Below, in pieces: positions 38,575 through 51,600 of a stretch of 64,000 nt of DNA (positions within the stretch are counted from its first letter, which is position 1; the number at the start of each line of letters is the position of its first letter). The DNA lies in assembly GCA_963580455.1 (NCBI GenBank), contig OY756965.1:1190501-1254500 (forward strand), read 5' to 3'. The notes beneath the pieces are model-generated. The model saw nothing but the letters and a program-made list of their open reading frames with translations. It did not search any database and was not told where the DNA came from. A program made the translations under genes and the position numbers. Source of the stretch: Euonymus europaeus (taxonomy: Eukaryota > Streptophyta > Magnoliopsida > Celastrales > Celastraceae).

Positions 38575-39890
38575 TGCTGCAGAGTTGCAAAGGAAATACC
38601 GATAGTAATCGACGAGAGGAAGGTTTGGTGTTTACGATGGAGAATTAGGGTCAGAGGGAGAAGAGAATGAAATAATATAATGGTAATAAAATATTTATAT
38701 TGTATTTCTTGCGAGAGGGATTACGATGAGGAGTTTACTTCGTCTTTGAGAACTGAAGCTAAGGGACCGAGGGTTTCGTGCAGAAGAGGCGGGCCAGGCT
38801 AGATGAAACAAAACAAAATAGACAATAGGGCACTGACTTTAAACGTTGACGTTTTCCTTTTCCTTTTATCTATTTTTTAATCGGAAATTATGAGATGACA
38901 CGTCAGTAATGCATGTACCACACCAAGTCAAAGTCAACCCCAATCTTACCAATAACCTGACAGAAACTCTCGTTCTGGATTTTCCATTAAATTTTGACTG
39001 GGTTGTAAACTTGACGTGCTATCCAAGAATGTGCATCGTCGAGAGAGCATTGATTTTGGAGAGAATACAAAAGAATAATGACGAAATTTGATTCATTGTA
39101 TCAAGATTTGACTAGTGGAGTGGGGTGGGTGGGGTGGGGCATTGCATGATGAAGATCTCTCCTTGTCCTAAAAAGGACAAAAAGTGCATGCATATATCCT
39201 AGTCTTTACACTCTTTACCACATCAAGGAATTAATTGTGTTTAATTATTGGGAAATCATTCATTGTGATCGAACTACCCAAAATAGGGTGTTCGCCATCG
39301 ATTTTGGTCGGTTGTTTGACATTTTTTGATCGAATCGCTTAGTCGATTATAGATCGAATATGTTGGTTTCGATTAATTTTAATAATTAAAAGAAAATTAT
39401 CAAATGGTTTGATTACGAGGGTGGTTTAATAGGATTGTCATATACTCTACACATTCTTTTTGGAAACCACCAAATTTTAATCATAAGATATTCATACGCT
39501 CAACACTTTTTTACTGTAATCGATAACGACATCAGACAAGATTATTTTTTAGACAATTATTATCAACCTAAACTTGTATCCATCATATTCATGAATACAT
39601 AAACTAACTTTTCAGTACATCACAAATTTTGCAAAAATTCAGTGCATGACAACAAAAATATTGCATGACTAACAGGTAAGGATGTCTTCGTTGGGGGATG
39701 ATTTGCCTCTTCAATGGTCTCCACCAGGCCTTTTCACAAGCAGTAAGATTATCTTTAATATGTTTTTTTCACAAGAAGCCAACCCAATAATAGGCCTTTG
39801 CTGCAAAGTAACAGAGCAGTAATTATAGGAAATTGCCAAAGAACCAATCTCAGACCCTCGAGCACTCCGGCAGCATCGGAATCCTCCGTA
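38575..39890. other. Promoter side of the RNase III-like gene and intergenic DNA
   Basis: The leader of the minus-strand RNase III gene begins here. No other gene was seen. Text near 39290-39370 (TTTGGTCGGTTGTTTGACATTTTTTGATCGAATCG) is typical of dispersed plant repeats. Confidence 0.4.
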
Positions 39891-39895
39891 GGGAT

Positions 39896-40645
39896 TGTGG
39901 ACTCCAAAATATGTCTAAGTATAATTTAAAATTAGTCAAGCCCAAATAAAACCCTTTTAAGGTAAGTCCAATTAATTAAATCAAGACAAATATATTTAAT
40001 CAAATTAAATCAAGATAAATACAAAGAAAAATAAAATATTAAAATAAATAAATAGTAGATAATCTTTATCAAAAAAATCAAACAATTTGATAGGGATAGA
40101 ATCAATTTAAATCAAATTTAAATTCAAATAAATAAAATAATTAAAGAGATAATCACTAATCAAGTGATTTCTCTACAATACCCTTGATGTCAAGGGTTAA
40201 GGCTAAGGACAGGTTGCGTAAATTTCACCTCTCACTTTACCTATAAATACGAAGCTCATTTTGGTGGAGGAGGAAAAGAGAAAAATTTACGAACTTTGGA
40301 AAACTCTCTCAAATTCTCCACAAATGCAAGTCTCAAATCCAGAATTATTTGAATTCCTTTAAGCTTAAGTGCTCCAAATCCAAGTTCAAGTTCTCCAAAT
40401 CTGGAATTCTTTGAATTTCTTAAAGTTCAAGTAAAGTCTCAATCCATGTTCAAGTCAAGTCCCATAACGGGTTTATTTAATCCGATCAAGAACGTTATGT
40501 TCTTATTACATTCAATCGATATTCATAAGATTTGTGCACGTGACGATCATGTTCGATGAGAAAGGATAGAGTCCACGTTGATTTACAAATTTATAATTTA
40601 TGTTAAATTTTAAGTGTATTTAAATTTAGACGCGAAATTGTTGCA
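39896..40645 (+). mobile_element. Solo LTR of a retrotransposon
   Basis: A 750-bp sequence starting TGTGGACTCC and ending AAATTGTTGCA, flanked by perfect 5-bp duplications GGGAT at 39891-39895 and 40646-40650. TG..CA ends and a 5-bp duplication are standard for LTR elements. There is no internal region or second LTR, so it is a solo LTR left by recombination between the two LTRs. It is unrelated in sequence to the LTRs at 43912 and 57376. It carries its own TATA box and an AAG/TTC-rich transcribed leader. Confidence 0.85.
40242..40249 (+). promoter_or_regulatory. TATA box of the solo LTR
   Basis: TATAAATA in the context TTACCTATAAATACGAAGC, in the middle of the solo LTR where a U3/R border is expected. 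It could still drive transcription toward the right. Assigned from position and motif only. Confidence 0.5.
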
Positions 40646-41002
40646 GGGATGATAACAAGTACTGTTTTCCGAAATCTTCAAAACTTCTCTTCGCTTCCAA
40701 TCTCCTCCTTTCTGCTAAGCTTGAAAAGTGACGTCAGTAACCCTAACTCTTATTGATTATGGGCCTTTCGAATTGACCCAATGGACTGCTCCATGCTATT
40801 GTGCCATTTGGGCTTTTATAATCTTTGGTCTTGGCTTATATCTGGTAACAAAACAAAAACCCAAATTAAAAATCAAAGGATATCCAGCCGACAATTTCAC
40901 CTTTCAAGTCCAAGGCTGAAATTAGGGCTAAATATTAAACAAACCCAATAAGAAATCACACTTAAATCCACCAAGCCAATCAGCCCTCCACCCGCCCTCG
41001 AC

Positions 41003-41062
41003 ACCACCTAGCCCACAATACAACCATATATAACCACCTAGCCCACAATACAACCATATATG
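41003..41062 (+). repeat. 30-bp tandem duplication
   Basis: Two near-identical units containing CACCTAGCCCACAATACAAC, 41003-41032 and 41033-41062. No known function. Confidence 0.85.
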
Positions 41063-41826
41063 ACCAACAATCCAGCATGTTGTAGAAATTAAATTGACTA
41101 AATTACCCATCGTATTAGTCTAGCTGGTAGGTTGGCCAATTCCTTGTCGTCCCTATCGAGCTTTGCTCATGCATGGAAATGAAGAGGGGAAATATGTGAA
41201 CGAAAGTGCAATCTTATTATTTTTATAGGGGAAAGTTAGGATATGCAACCTGTAATTTCAAAAAATATCAATTTATACATTATACTTTGAAACATATCAA
41301 ATTTTCATTTTCGTATACCGTTACACTTTTCATCCAAATGCCGTCTATTTTTGCTAATTTGACACCTTTATGTCATTAATAGTGTCCCACATGGACTTTG
41401 GTCCAGGGGGATCACTTAAATTTTGACAAGTGTCAATTTACACATTGTACTTTGAATCGAAATGCACCCTAAATTTTTAAAAATATATAACAATGCACCC
41501 TAAACTTACAAAAATAGATCAATTCAACCCATGATAAATGTAAATAAGAAAGACAGCACCCCTTAATTTGAGGACTGATATATTCCAGACACTTTAACCA
41601 AGTAGTCAAACAGTAAAATCACAATAAAATAGGTAATTTGATATTTTATACAATTCTCCAACAACTATAAAGCATAAAATTAACAATTACTCAGTAAATT
41701 TAAAAGTCTTACTTAATTTGATTACGCCAAAAGAAGCCATCGGTGTCCAAAAAACACCATATATCATTTTCTAGAAGCAATATCAAACCAAAGAAAGTGA
41801 GTTACGAGAATGGAGGAGAGATTTGC

Positions 41827-42182
41827 CCCACGTTTGGTTGGGGAAAATAGGAAGTGAGGCAAGAGAATCTCTTGTTTGATTTGTATAAAACATGTGAGCT
41901 TGGCTATTCTCCCCTTGTGGAGAATATTTTTTTTTTAAAATGACAATTTTATCCTTAAATTAAAATCACATAAAATTATCAATTTATTAGAAAAATGATA
42001 ATACGGTATTTTTATTTATATTACAATCATTTTAAACCAAAACTCATGCTCATTCTCACATTAACCAAACACAATTTTTTTATTTTTAAACTCATTCACA
42101 TCTCTCTATTCTCCCCTCTCAATAAACTCATGCTCAACTCATTTTAAACTCATTCTCTCATTTCAATCAAACATAAGGATAT
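41827..42182. repeat. Possible MITE with inverted ends
   Basis: The left end ACGTTTGGTTGGGGAAAATA and the complement of the right end ATGTTTGATTGAAATGAGAG are similar, and internal words (AGAATCTCTTGTTTGATTTG, CTCATTTTAAACTCATTCTC) fit a foldback element. The ends are imprecise. Confidence 0.4.
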
Positions 42183-43911
42183 GATTTCATTGATGTTAAA
42201 TGAGGATTTGGGTTTGGAGATACAAATAAGTATTTTTATACTTTTTGAAAAATAAAAAATAAAATGACATGTCAATAAAAAGGTGTCAAATCATTAAAAA
42301 TAATTCGGATCACAAACGTTATACATATATTATGCTCTCATAATCAGTTGCCACGTGGAAAAAAGGTGTGTAGTATGGTGGGCAAGAGTTGACAAATGAA
42401 TTGGAATAGCAAGACAAATGGTTGGTATAGTGGGTTACAGCAAAGAAACGAATGTCAAAATGTGATCCCGTTTAGAATTTTTCAGGATATGTTAGATCCC
42501 AATTTATCATTATCCTAACTTTCCTATATATATCTATATAATATGCAATATTTTTCATTTTTGTTATAAATTATGCATAATATCCTATATATTATGTGTG
42601 GCATGGGATGTGGAACTGAGGGAATTGTTCATCTTTCTGATTGATCAATAGCCATATAAATACATGTGAGCGATACAGATAATGATTTACAACAACTAAA
42701 GGATAAGTAAGAATAAGATAATGGGTATATCTGATTATTTTTATTTTATATATAGAAGCGACTGATTTTATTAAAGGATACCAGATCTTAAAAGAAGACC
42801 AGAAACACAGCCAAGCAACGAGAAATGAACACAAAAGACCTGAAAAATCAGACCTGAGGGGTGTGTGTGTGTGTATATTATGGATTATGGTTTGTGGAAA
42901 AATCAAACAGAGCAATAGATATATAGTGTGTGTGTGTGTGGGTTATGGTTTGTAGAATAATCAAAGTGAGCACACTAAATAAGATTTGATTAAATGGAGC
43001 TAACAAGCATGACGTAGGGCGACAAATTGTGTTTCTATTATTCTAAACTGTATGATTGTTCTTTAAGACTAATCGAGAGGTTTTAGATTAATTATGTTAA
43101 TAAGGAATATGGTAGATCTTCAAAGATGCAAATGACTTTCTCAGAAAAAGAAAAGAAAGAAAAAGGAAAGAAAAAAAGATGCAAATGACGTGAATGTGAA
43201 TAGAATGAGAACTTTCAAAGTGATAACTCCGTATATATACATCCATATTAATTCCTTGTTGTATGATTAATTTATTGGACTATATATATATAAATGGTCC
43301 ATATTCACATTCACATTAATTATAAGTTAGTAGATCTACTATATATAATCAATTAATGCGACCACTTTCACTCCGATATCTCATTTGGGTGCGAGACTCT
43401 GACATGTCTTATATAGATAAGTCCGTGCTAACCTATCATGATGCATTTTGAAAAGATTTTTGGACCGTGATGCTTCAAAACTATAAAATCATGCTTGTGG
43501 GTTGAGATTTCCGTCAGAATTGCTAGTTGAAAATCTTACTTATGTCTTATGCGATCAAGTGCATTATTTTAATGTTAACATTGACATGTGCAACTTATGA
43601 TCTTATGCGTTCTATTCAATACAAGAATATTGACATGTGAAGCTTTGTTGCAAGTCAATGTATATATATACAGAGAGAGACTTTTTGTAAGCCTCTAGTT
43701 TGAGTAAAATAATTAGGATTCGCTGCCCTAGCTAGATCACGTGGTCTTAGTGGTCGTTGTTTCTGAACGGTTGACTGGTTCCCCTTGATTTTCTATAGTT
43801 TTAGTTAAGTGTGTATATATATATATATACACACAATTCTCCAGTATATACATTCTTATTTTATAAAGTTGCACCAATGATTGAGATTAAAGCTAAATAA
43901 TTATAAACCTT

Positions 43912-45661
43912 TGTAGTACCCGATTTTTGTCCGGATAAGACTTATTTGGTCATATAAAAAATCATTGTTTAAAAATAAATTAAATTGGTATGAAAAAGCC
44001 CAAGTTCGTTGGCAAACTAGGTCCATTTTCACAAGCCCAATAAATCAAGTCCAAAAGCAAATAAAAATAATAAAATAAATAAAGGGGAAATTCGGTTGGG
44101 ATTCTTGATCTTTTTGTTAGTTTCCTTCTCCATCTCAAAAACCTCTCCTCAATCCTATTGTTGTTACACTAACCATCTTTCTCTTATCTTTATCTAACCC
44201 TCCCTCACCTATAAATATGAGAGACTTTTAGGAAAAGGGGGGACTTCTTTTTGGCCGGACCTCTCTTGGAGCATGCCCTCTCACCCACTTTCTATAATCA
44301 CCACCAATTGTACGTCTCTTTTTAATCCTCTTTCTACTTCTTAGCCGCTCTATCACTCTCTGCTGCACCTTTTTGACCTGTGCTTTCTCCTCTCTCTACA
44401 ATACTATCACTTGATCTTCCTTTCTCAGGTCACTTATTTCATCATAATTTCTTATTCGTATTCACACGTGAAGCTAGCTTGCTGAATATATGTGTAGTGC
44501 CGCGCATGTTAGTGAATGAATACACTTATATATATGCATCTATCTATATATACTTATGGTAAGGTGGTGTTAACGTGTTGTGTGCATATATTATTATATA
44601 TTAATATATCAATATGTTATGTTGTATATGATGTTTCTGTGTAGATGTACTTTATGTATATATTTGATGTTGTATCTGAATATGTATTATGTATAGATAT
44701 GGATTGGTGGTGCTCCATGTATATGATGTTGTGCCTTGTATACACACTTACATAATGTGTTGTGCTTTGTATATATGCGTATATGTATTATATAAGTGAC
44801 GTTGTACAATAACGTGCATGTATGGATATTGTTTTCGGGTGTTAGGTTTTGTATTTAGAATAGTTTGGTAAGTCAATAGTTGATTCTTAGCAAATTACCG
44901 AAATCAAATTCCATAAGTTGGAATTTTAAGGATTCAATACCATAAGTTGGTGCCTTTTTTAAAACCTACCAAAAGTTGGTAACGAATTTGCGTTGGTAAT
45001 AAATAAACCATTTATTTTCGATATTCTACGAATAATTGGTTTTTTTTTCTTTTTAATGAAATTAATTTTTTTTTTTTTTCCTTATGGTCAATAGTTGACC
45101 CAAACTTTTTCTTTAAAAATCTTTCCAAAAAACTATCATAAGTTGATAGTGTTTCAAAAATCAAATTTAACTATCATAAGTTGATAGTGTTTCAAAAATC
45201 AAATTTCTTTTAAAACTATCATAAGTTGATTGTGTTTTACAAAACCTTTTTTATTTAAAATGGGCAATGTTTTCCTACACAAAAATAGCTTTGCTACTCA
45301 TCTAAAATTATTTCATGTTTCTTGCATAGAAATTATGAGAATTAAAGATGAGACACCAATTTTTAAAACAAACTCTATCATTTTTTTTATGTCTTGCAAA
45401 GAGCAAGCTTTCGTAGGGTAGTCATCTAATTAATAAGGTAACTGTTTTCAAACAGGTGTTATGGGGTGCTAATACCTTCCTCATGCTCAATCGACCCCCG
45501 TTCCCTTTTTCTCTGGTTCGCAGGTTTTTTTTTGGTGTCCAATTGCACCTTAAATCAATTGGTGGCGACTCTTGAGTTTTTTTTATATATTTTTGTGTTA
45601 CGAAATAATATTATTTTACAGGAGTATTTCGCCGATCCGCGTCGTGACCCCGGTTGCGACA
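43912..45661 (+). repeat. 5' LTR of the Tat/Ogre-type element
   Basis: A 1,750-bp LTR, starting TGTAGTACCCGATTTTTGTC and ending GACCCCGGTTGCGACA. It matches the 3' LTR except at 44090 (a; g at 57554), 44378 (c; a at 57842), 44616 (g; a at 58080) and in a poly-T tract near 45066. The short open frames in it are identical in both LTRs and are not genes. CATAAGTTG-type short repeats lie at about 44915-45230. Confidence 0.97.
44210..44217 (+). promoter_or_regulatory. TATA box of the 5' LTR
   Basis: TATAAATA in CTCACCTATAAATATGAGAG, about 300 bp into the LTR, with a pyrimidine-rich stretch upstream. It probably sets the start of the genomic RNA about 30 bp downstream. The same motif is at 57674-57681 in the 3' LTR. 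Confidence 0.65.
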
Positions 45662-45663
45662 AC

Positions 45664-45681
45664 TGGCGACTCTGCTGGGGA
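45664..45681 (+). other. Primer-binding site
   Basis: TGGCGACTCTGCTGGGGA, starting two bases after the 5' LTR. A TGG at this place is the complement of a tRNA 3' CCA end. The exact tRNA was not determined by comparison. Confidence 0.8.
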
Positions 45682-46281
45682 TTAAGAGGTTTTTAAAACC
45701 GTAGAGGGTCAAGCCTGTATGATTAATTGATGATTATCATTTTTTTTTTTTTTTTTTTGTGAGATATCAGTTTGTGTATTTTGTAACAAGTTTTTGTTTG
45801 TCTATCTTGTGATTTATATGTTTTCTTGTATATTCATCTTTGCACATTCATACTCATTACGGCCTACCACCCGGGCTCTACCTCTAGCACTAGAGAGGGT
45901 TGACTACTATTCTCGTGAGATTCCGTCTCCGCATGGATAGTAGAAAACATCCTCACCGGATTGACTTCCCTTAAAAGTTAGGGGAAGAGCTTTTGTCTCA
46001 ATAGTTGAGATTTAAAAGCAACCTGATCCGGGACCTCGCGATGTAGTTAGATAAGCCTACCCATGTATTTGATAAACTCTAGATCATGTTTGAAATTTTT
46101 CGAAGTTTATGCTGCTTTATGGAACGACATATTTTATTCATTGTGGAATTTATTTATTTATTTTCTATTATTTTTCTCTACTACCTTAATTCGTTACTAA
46201 TTTGCTTTGCCCATGTTTGTTTGTTTGTTTTTGCATCTGCATTCACATAGGCACAGTCATTGCAGTTTGGTTCGATAATAC

Positions 46282-48354
46282 TTGCAAAACATCATGGCAT
46301 CAGGGATTTCCACATGTAGCAGGATTGACATCTATGAAGCAAGGGCTGAATTGAGCAAAATGCAATCTGAGCATGGAGATAGCTTGATTGGGGATATTTT
46401 ATTACCAAGGGTAATAAAAACAGAGTTTTCAAAGCATACATGGCCACGACTAGTAGGTTTGTGGGCCCGAGTAAGTTCGAAATTGGGTCCAGAATTTTCG
46501 AAGAAATATGGCAATATTGGAAGTTTGATAAGGGTTGTTACACCAGTAACGTTGCTCCAAGCAGCCACGCCTTATTGGGATCCAGCATACAGGTGCTTCA
46601 CATTTGGGCGGATAGACTTTTCACCCACAATTGAGGAGTATGCACAACTATTGCAACTAGAGCCGCATAATACAAAGATGTATTATTTTCATGAAAACAT
46701 GACAGCTGAAAAGATTGTTGCTAGAATTATGGAACGAGAGACTGACGAGGTCAGGAGAATGGGTTCACTAAAAGGGGGCAAATGGTGTTTTCCAATTGAT
46801 GAGTTGATGAAATATGTTGAGGAAAAACCAAATACATTATTAGGACAGTCTGCATTGGCACTTGCTATATATGGGGCTGTCTTGTTTCCTTGCACTCAAG
46901 GGTATGTTGAAGGGAGAGTGATCAAGCTTTTCAGCCAGGTGGACCGGGGCATGAATCCAATTCCGGCAATTATATGTGAGACACTTCGTTCTCTTAATTT
47001 TTGCCGCCACAACAAGAAAGCAAGGTTTATTGGATGCTCAGCCTTACTCGGAGTTTGGTTAATAAGTCACATTCAATACTATAAGCAATTTGATGTCCCA
47101 AGAATTGCTTTTAAGGACCATACTCGGCCAGAAAGGAGACCACTATGGGAGTTCACCGAAACAAAATGGAGGCAGGGATATCCAAGTATCGAGGAATGGG
47201 AGGAGTTTTTGCAATCAGTGGATGTTCATACTATTGAAGGAAGGGCTCCTTGGTTCTTGCCAGATGCATTTTTGTATAGATGTGGAGATTTTCCTTAGGT
47301 CCCTTTACTAGGCCCATGGGGGGCAGTTAGTCAAGCACCAGCTTTAGTATTCCGTCAGATGGGATCAAATCCTTGCATCCCGGCCACACATGGTTTGCTA
47401 GATTTTGAATTTTCTTATGATGATGGAGAGGATCCGGGGTTAATCATACCAAAGGTGAGAAACGTACTTAAGGCATGGAAAAACCTAAAGACTACTAATC
47501 GCGGAAAGCGCACATCTGATGGAACTTTGGTGTACTTCAAATGGCATGAAAAAAGAGGCAAAACCACTTCAGAGAGCAATGTCCAGAATATAGGCAGCTA
47601 TGAAGGAAGGACAAGTGGATCTCATAATATGGCGGAGGATAGTGGTATGAAACCTCAAAGTAATGAGCATATTGGTCGAAGAAGGAAAAGACCCAGTGTT
47701 GAAGAAGATGAAGACCCAACTGCAAAGAAAATTGAGAATCTAGAAAAAGCGTTACAAAAGGTAACTCAAGAAGCTGAAAGTCACAAAAGGAAATATGGAT
47801 TGATAAAAGAAGAATTATCTAGAGCAAAGTTACGAGAGGAAGAAGAGATGGACGAATTAGAAAGAGTGAGCAGAGAAAGGATGCATCTGGAGCAAGACAA
47901 TTTACAGATACGAATGGAACTCCAAAAAGCAAATGAGGAAAGGTCACAAGCAATGGAAGAAGCAAAAGCTTGGAAGCTCAAACACCAGAATATTGAGCAC
48001 GTGAATATTGCAATGGAAGCAGCCATAAGAAGAAACCATGAAGAAATTGATCAGTTAAGAGTAGTACATCAGACATTGCTTAGACAAAGGCAATTGGAGG
48101 TGGCCGAATTAACTGATCAAAATGAGGCATTACTTCAGGGCCTCGTAGAGAGTCGTGAAGCACGTGCAACACTCACGCGTCGGATTGGGATAGCAATGTG
48201 TCAAGTGAGAAAGTTGTCAACATGGGCTATTTCTTTTGAAAAGGAAGCTGCAAGGTTGTGTCAGAATGAAACACTTCAAGGTCCAGAATTTGAGAAAGTC
48301 TCACAATTCTTGGGCAGTCTTCGTAAAGATTTAGAGATAATTGGAGGTCTCTAG
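46282..48354 (+). pseudogene. Ogre-type ORF1 (DUF7745-like), interrupted by one in-frame stop
   Basis: The extra protein that Tat/Ogre elements encode before gag; its function is unknown. One frame runs from ATG 46282 (or 46294) to 48354, broken only by TAG at 47296-47298. This gives 338 residues before the stop and 351 codons after it. The first part has the DUF7745/plant-mobile-domain-like region (TWPRLVGLWARVSSKLG, FGRIDFSPTIEEYAQLLQ, ALAIYGAVLFPC). The second part continues the domain (VPLLGPWGAVSQAPALVFRQ) and ends in a long predicted coiled coil (about 47720-48350, rich in Glu, Lys, Arg, Gln). The uninterrupted frame on both sides of the stop suggests a single recent point mutation. Readthrough cannot be excluded. 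Confidence 0.85.
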
Positions 48355-48621
48355 CATGGGGGATTTCCAAATTAGGGACTAGTTTTTACATCCAATAATG
48401 ACTGTCATGTAACAGTACAAGTTGCTTTAATGGAATGGTGTTTTGTTTCTATTATTGTTTCAAAATGCAATGACTACATAGGATTCACATTAAAGCACAA
48501 GCATGCATTTAATAAAATAAATAAATAAAAAGGCTAATAATGTCATATCCTTCATCACAGGTTTAGTTCATCATCAATCATAGCTCCCAAAAATCAGCAA
48601 CGTCATCCCTATCGTACTCGC

Positions 48622-51600
48622 TTGCAATCACGAATCATGGAAGGGTCACAAAAACAAAGTGAAGACACTCAAAACAGAGATCAGGGGCAGAATCAGGAAC
48701 TTGTTGAAATGAGAGAACAGATTGCTTTCCTTGTTAAACAAGTGGCCTTGATGACAAAAGGGAAAGAAGTGGCAGAGAGTTCGGTACCCAATGCAGACTT
48801 AAGGAAACATGGTTACCCAAGTACGCCCACTTATCCTCCTGGCTATACTCATGTTTATACCCAACTCCCACAGGAAGCAAAGCAAGTTCCTCAACATGCT
48901 ATAAACCAACCTCAGATACGTGTTCCCCCAATTTTCATCCCTCCACGAGGGGATTATTTTCCAACAAACCAAGATATTGCAGGACATGTGGATGCTAATG
49001 GAATGCCTGTAGTTGAAATGACAAATCTTGAAAGCCATGATGAAGGAGATTTGACAAATGATGCAATCAAGAAACTGGAAAAACGAGTAAGGGTTATGGA
49101 GGGCTTTAACGCCTCTGAAGCACTAAACCCGAAGAATTTATGTCTAGTGAAAAATTTGAACATCCCACATGACTTTCAGTTGCCAAAATTCACTCTCTTT
49201 GATGGCACAGGTGTTCCTTTCGATCATTTGACTATGTACTGTCGTCGTATGCAGCCATATGCAAATAACGACAAACTGCTAGTGCATTACTTCCAAGATA
49301 GCTTAATTGGAGTGGCTCAAAGGTGGTTTAATGGGCTTAGCTCTTCAGCTGTTTCCTCATGGGAAGATTTAGCCGAATCGTTTATGAAGCAATACAAACA
49401 CAACGAGGAAAAGATCCCAACTGTTTATGATCTCCAGAATACATCGATGAAAGACGGAGAAAGCTTCAAAGAATATGCTCATCGTTGGAGAGATTTGGCA
49501 GCCCAGATAACTCCACCTCTCTCAGAAAGGGATTTACTCAATGCCTTTATTGATGCCCTTCAGGAACCTTACACTTCTAAGCTAGTAGAGGGTGGCCACA
49601 GTGATTTGGCAGACATAATACAGGCAGGAGAACGTGTGGAGAGATGTATAAAAAGAGGAAATTTGTATATCCCTACTCCAGAAAAGCTAGATCAACAAAA
49701 GAATGTTAAGGGAAAGAAAAAAGAAAGTGAAGTACATTCTGTGAATTTTGATTCTTCACAGATCACCTACAATGCTCCAACTTCAAGTTATCGTCCGAGG
49801 AGTAATGCCCCTAGAATGTCAAGTCCAGGTGCATATCCTCCTCCTCGAGGAAGTTACCAACATGAGTATAACTCTCAGCCTTCCAATCAAAGCGTCCATA
49901 ATTCAAATACTTACCAAAACCCACGTTCTAACCAAAGAAGGCAAGTTGAACATTTTGATCCTATACCTATGACGTACGCGGAATGTTTTACCAAACTACA
50001 AGCCCAAGGGGCGGTAGTACCAGTTCCGGGAAGAGTTCACCAACCACCATATCCTCCATGGTATGACCCAAATTCAACATGTCTCTATCATGGGGGTGCA
50101 CCCGGCCATTCGACAGAAACATGCTTGACATTTAAAAGGTTGATACAAGGAATGATTGAAGCAAAATGGTTGGACCTAAATGTCGTGGACAAGCCAAATG
50201 TCAACAATAACCCATTACCTAATCATGCGAATGACGGGGTGAACTGCATTGAGAAATCTCATGTTTTTAAGAGAGGAGTTTCAGAGATTACAATGCCATT
50301 GGGACAGTTGTTTGATATGTTAAAGGAACAAGGAATGGTTGGAACGATAAGTTCGTTTCTCCAAAGTGAACAACTAGATGTGACTAAGACTTGCAAATAT
50401 CATAGTGGAATGGAAGGTCATACCATTGAAGAGTGTGGAAGTTTTCAAGAGAAAATACAAGAGTTGATAGACTTGAGGAGAATTATTTTTGAAAAGAGAG
50501 AAGGTCGAGTAGGCCATGTCAATGTCCTCGGGGGATATTATCAAGGGCCGAGGCCAGATAATGTGAAACCTTTTGTTCTGCAATATTCTTTAGAGGATAC
50601 ACCATCAACTGCTACTCAAAAGGCAAACATAGGACCCTCAGTTAAAAATGACAATGCAATACCATGGGTTTATGGGATGGAAAAGGAAATACCTCAAGAA
50701 GAAATAGTAGATAACATATCTGGCATTAGTGGAGTTACCCGAAGTGGTAGATGTTTTGCTCCAAATAAGGCAGAAGGAAATACAATAGTAGATTCCGAGG
50801 CTGAGCGCAAAAGAAAAGGGAAAGCTATTCCAGGAGTTGAAAGGTTAGCTACTGGGTTAGCTACTGGACCAAAGGAGGATTCCTTTATGAAAAAAACCAT
50901 AACAGAGGGAGAAGTACAAGAGTTTTTAAAAATTGTGCGACAAAGTGAATACATGATAGTTGATCAACTAAAGAAGACTCCTGCTAAGATCTCTATCTTG
51001 GAATTGATAATGAGTTCTGAACCACATCGTCAAGTTCTGTTAAGAATGTTGAACCAAGCCTATGTGCCAGAAAAAATTCATACAGAGTCTTTTGAGGGAA
51101 TTGTAGGAAATGTGTTAGCTTCTCATTTGCTATCTTTTACTGAGGAGGATATTCCATCAGAAGGAATGGGTCATAATAAAGCATTGCACATATCAGCTAT
51201 GTGTCGTGGAAAAGAAATCGCAAGCATTCTCATTGACAATGGTTCATCACTTAATATCCTGCCAAAGGAGACTCTCGAAAAATTGCCAATTGATAGGTCA
51301 TATATGAGACAAGTGCCAATGGTGGTGAAAGCTTTTGATGGAACCCGTAGAGAGGTCATGGGAGAAATTGAAGTACCATTGGAGGTGGCAAATGTGACAT
51401 TCAATGTGCCATTTATAGTTATGGACATCACGCCTACTTACAGTTGTTTGTTGGGCCGACCGTGGATTCATACTTCCGGAGCAGTTCCTTCATCGTTACA
51501 CCAGATGCTCAAATTTGCTCATAATGGGAGGGTATACATAGTGAAGGGACAATCCGAATGGATGGTTGCTAGTCTTTCTGATGCAGCTCACATTGATGCT

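Larger units (their letters stand above)
40651..43906. other. Intergenic repeat-rich DNA left of the large retrotransposon
   Basis: No gene supported. It includes a 30-bp tandem duplication, GT microsatellites near 42860 and 42930, TA-rich stretches near 43270 and 43815-43830, and a MITE-like element near 41830-42180. The last five bases before the retrotransposon (43907-43911) are its target duplication. Confidence 0.4.

Noticed and set aside
44380..45696. Three open frames in the 5' LTR, with identical copies in the 3' LTR at 57844-59141
   Set aside because: Lie wholly in LTR sequence, short, no domain. Duplication reflects the LTRs, not genes.
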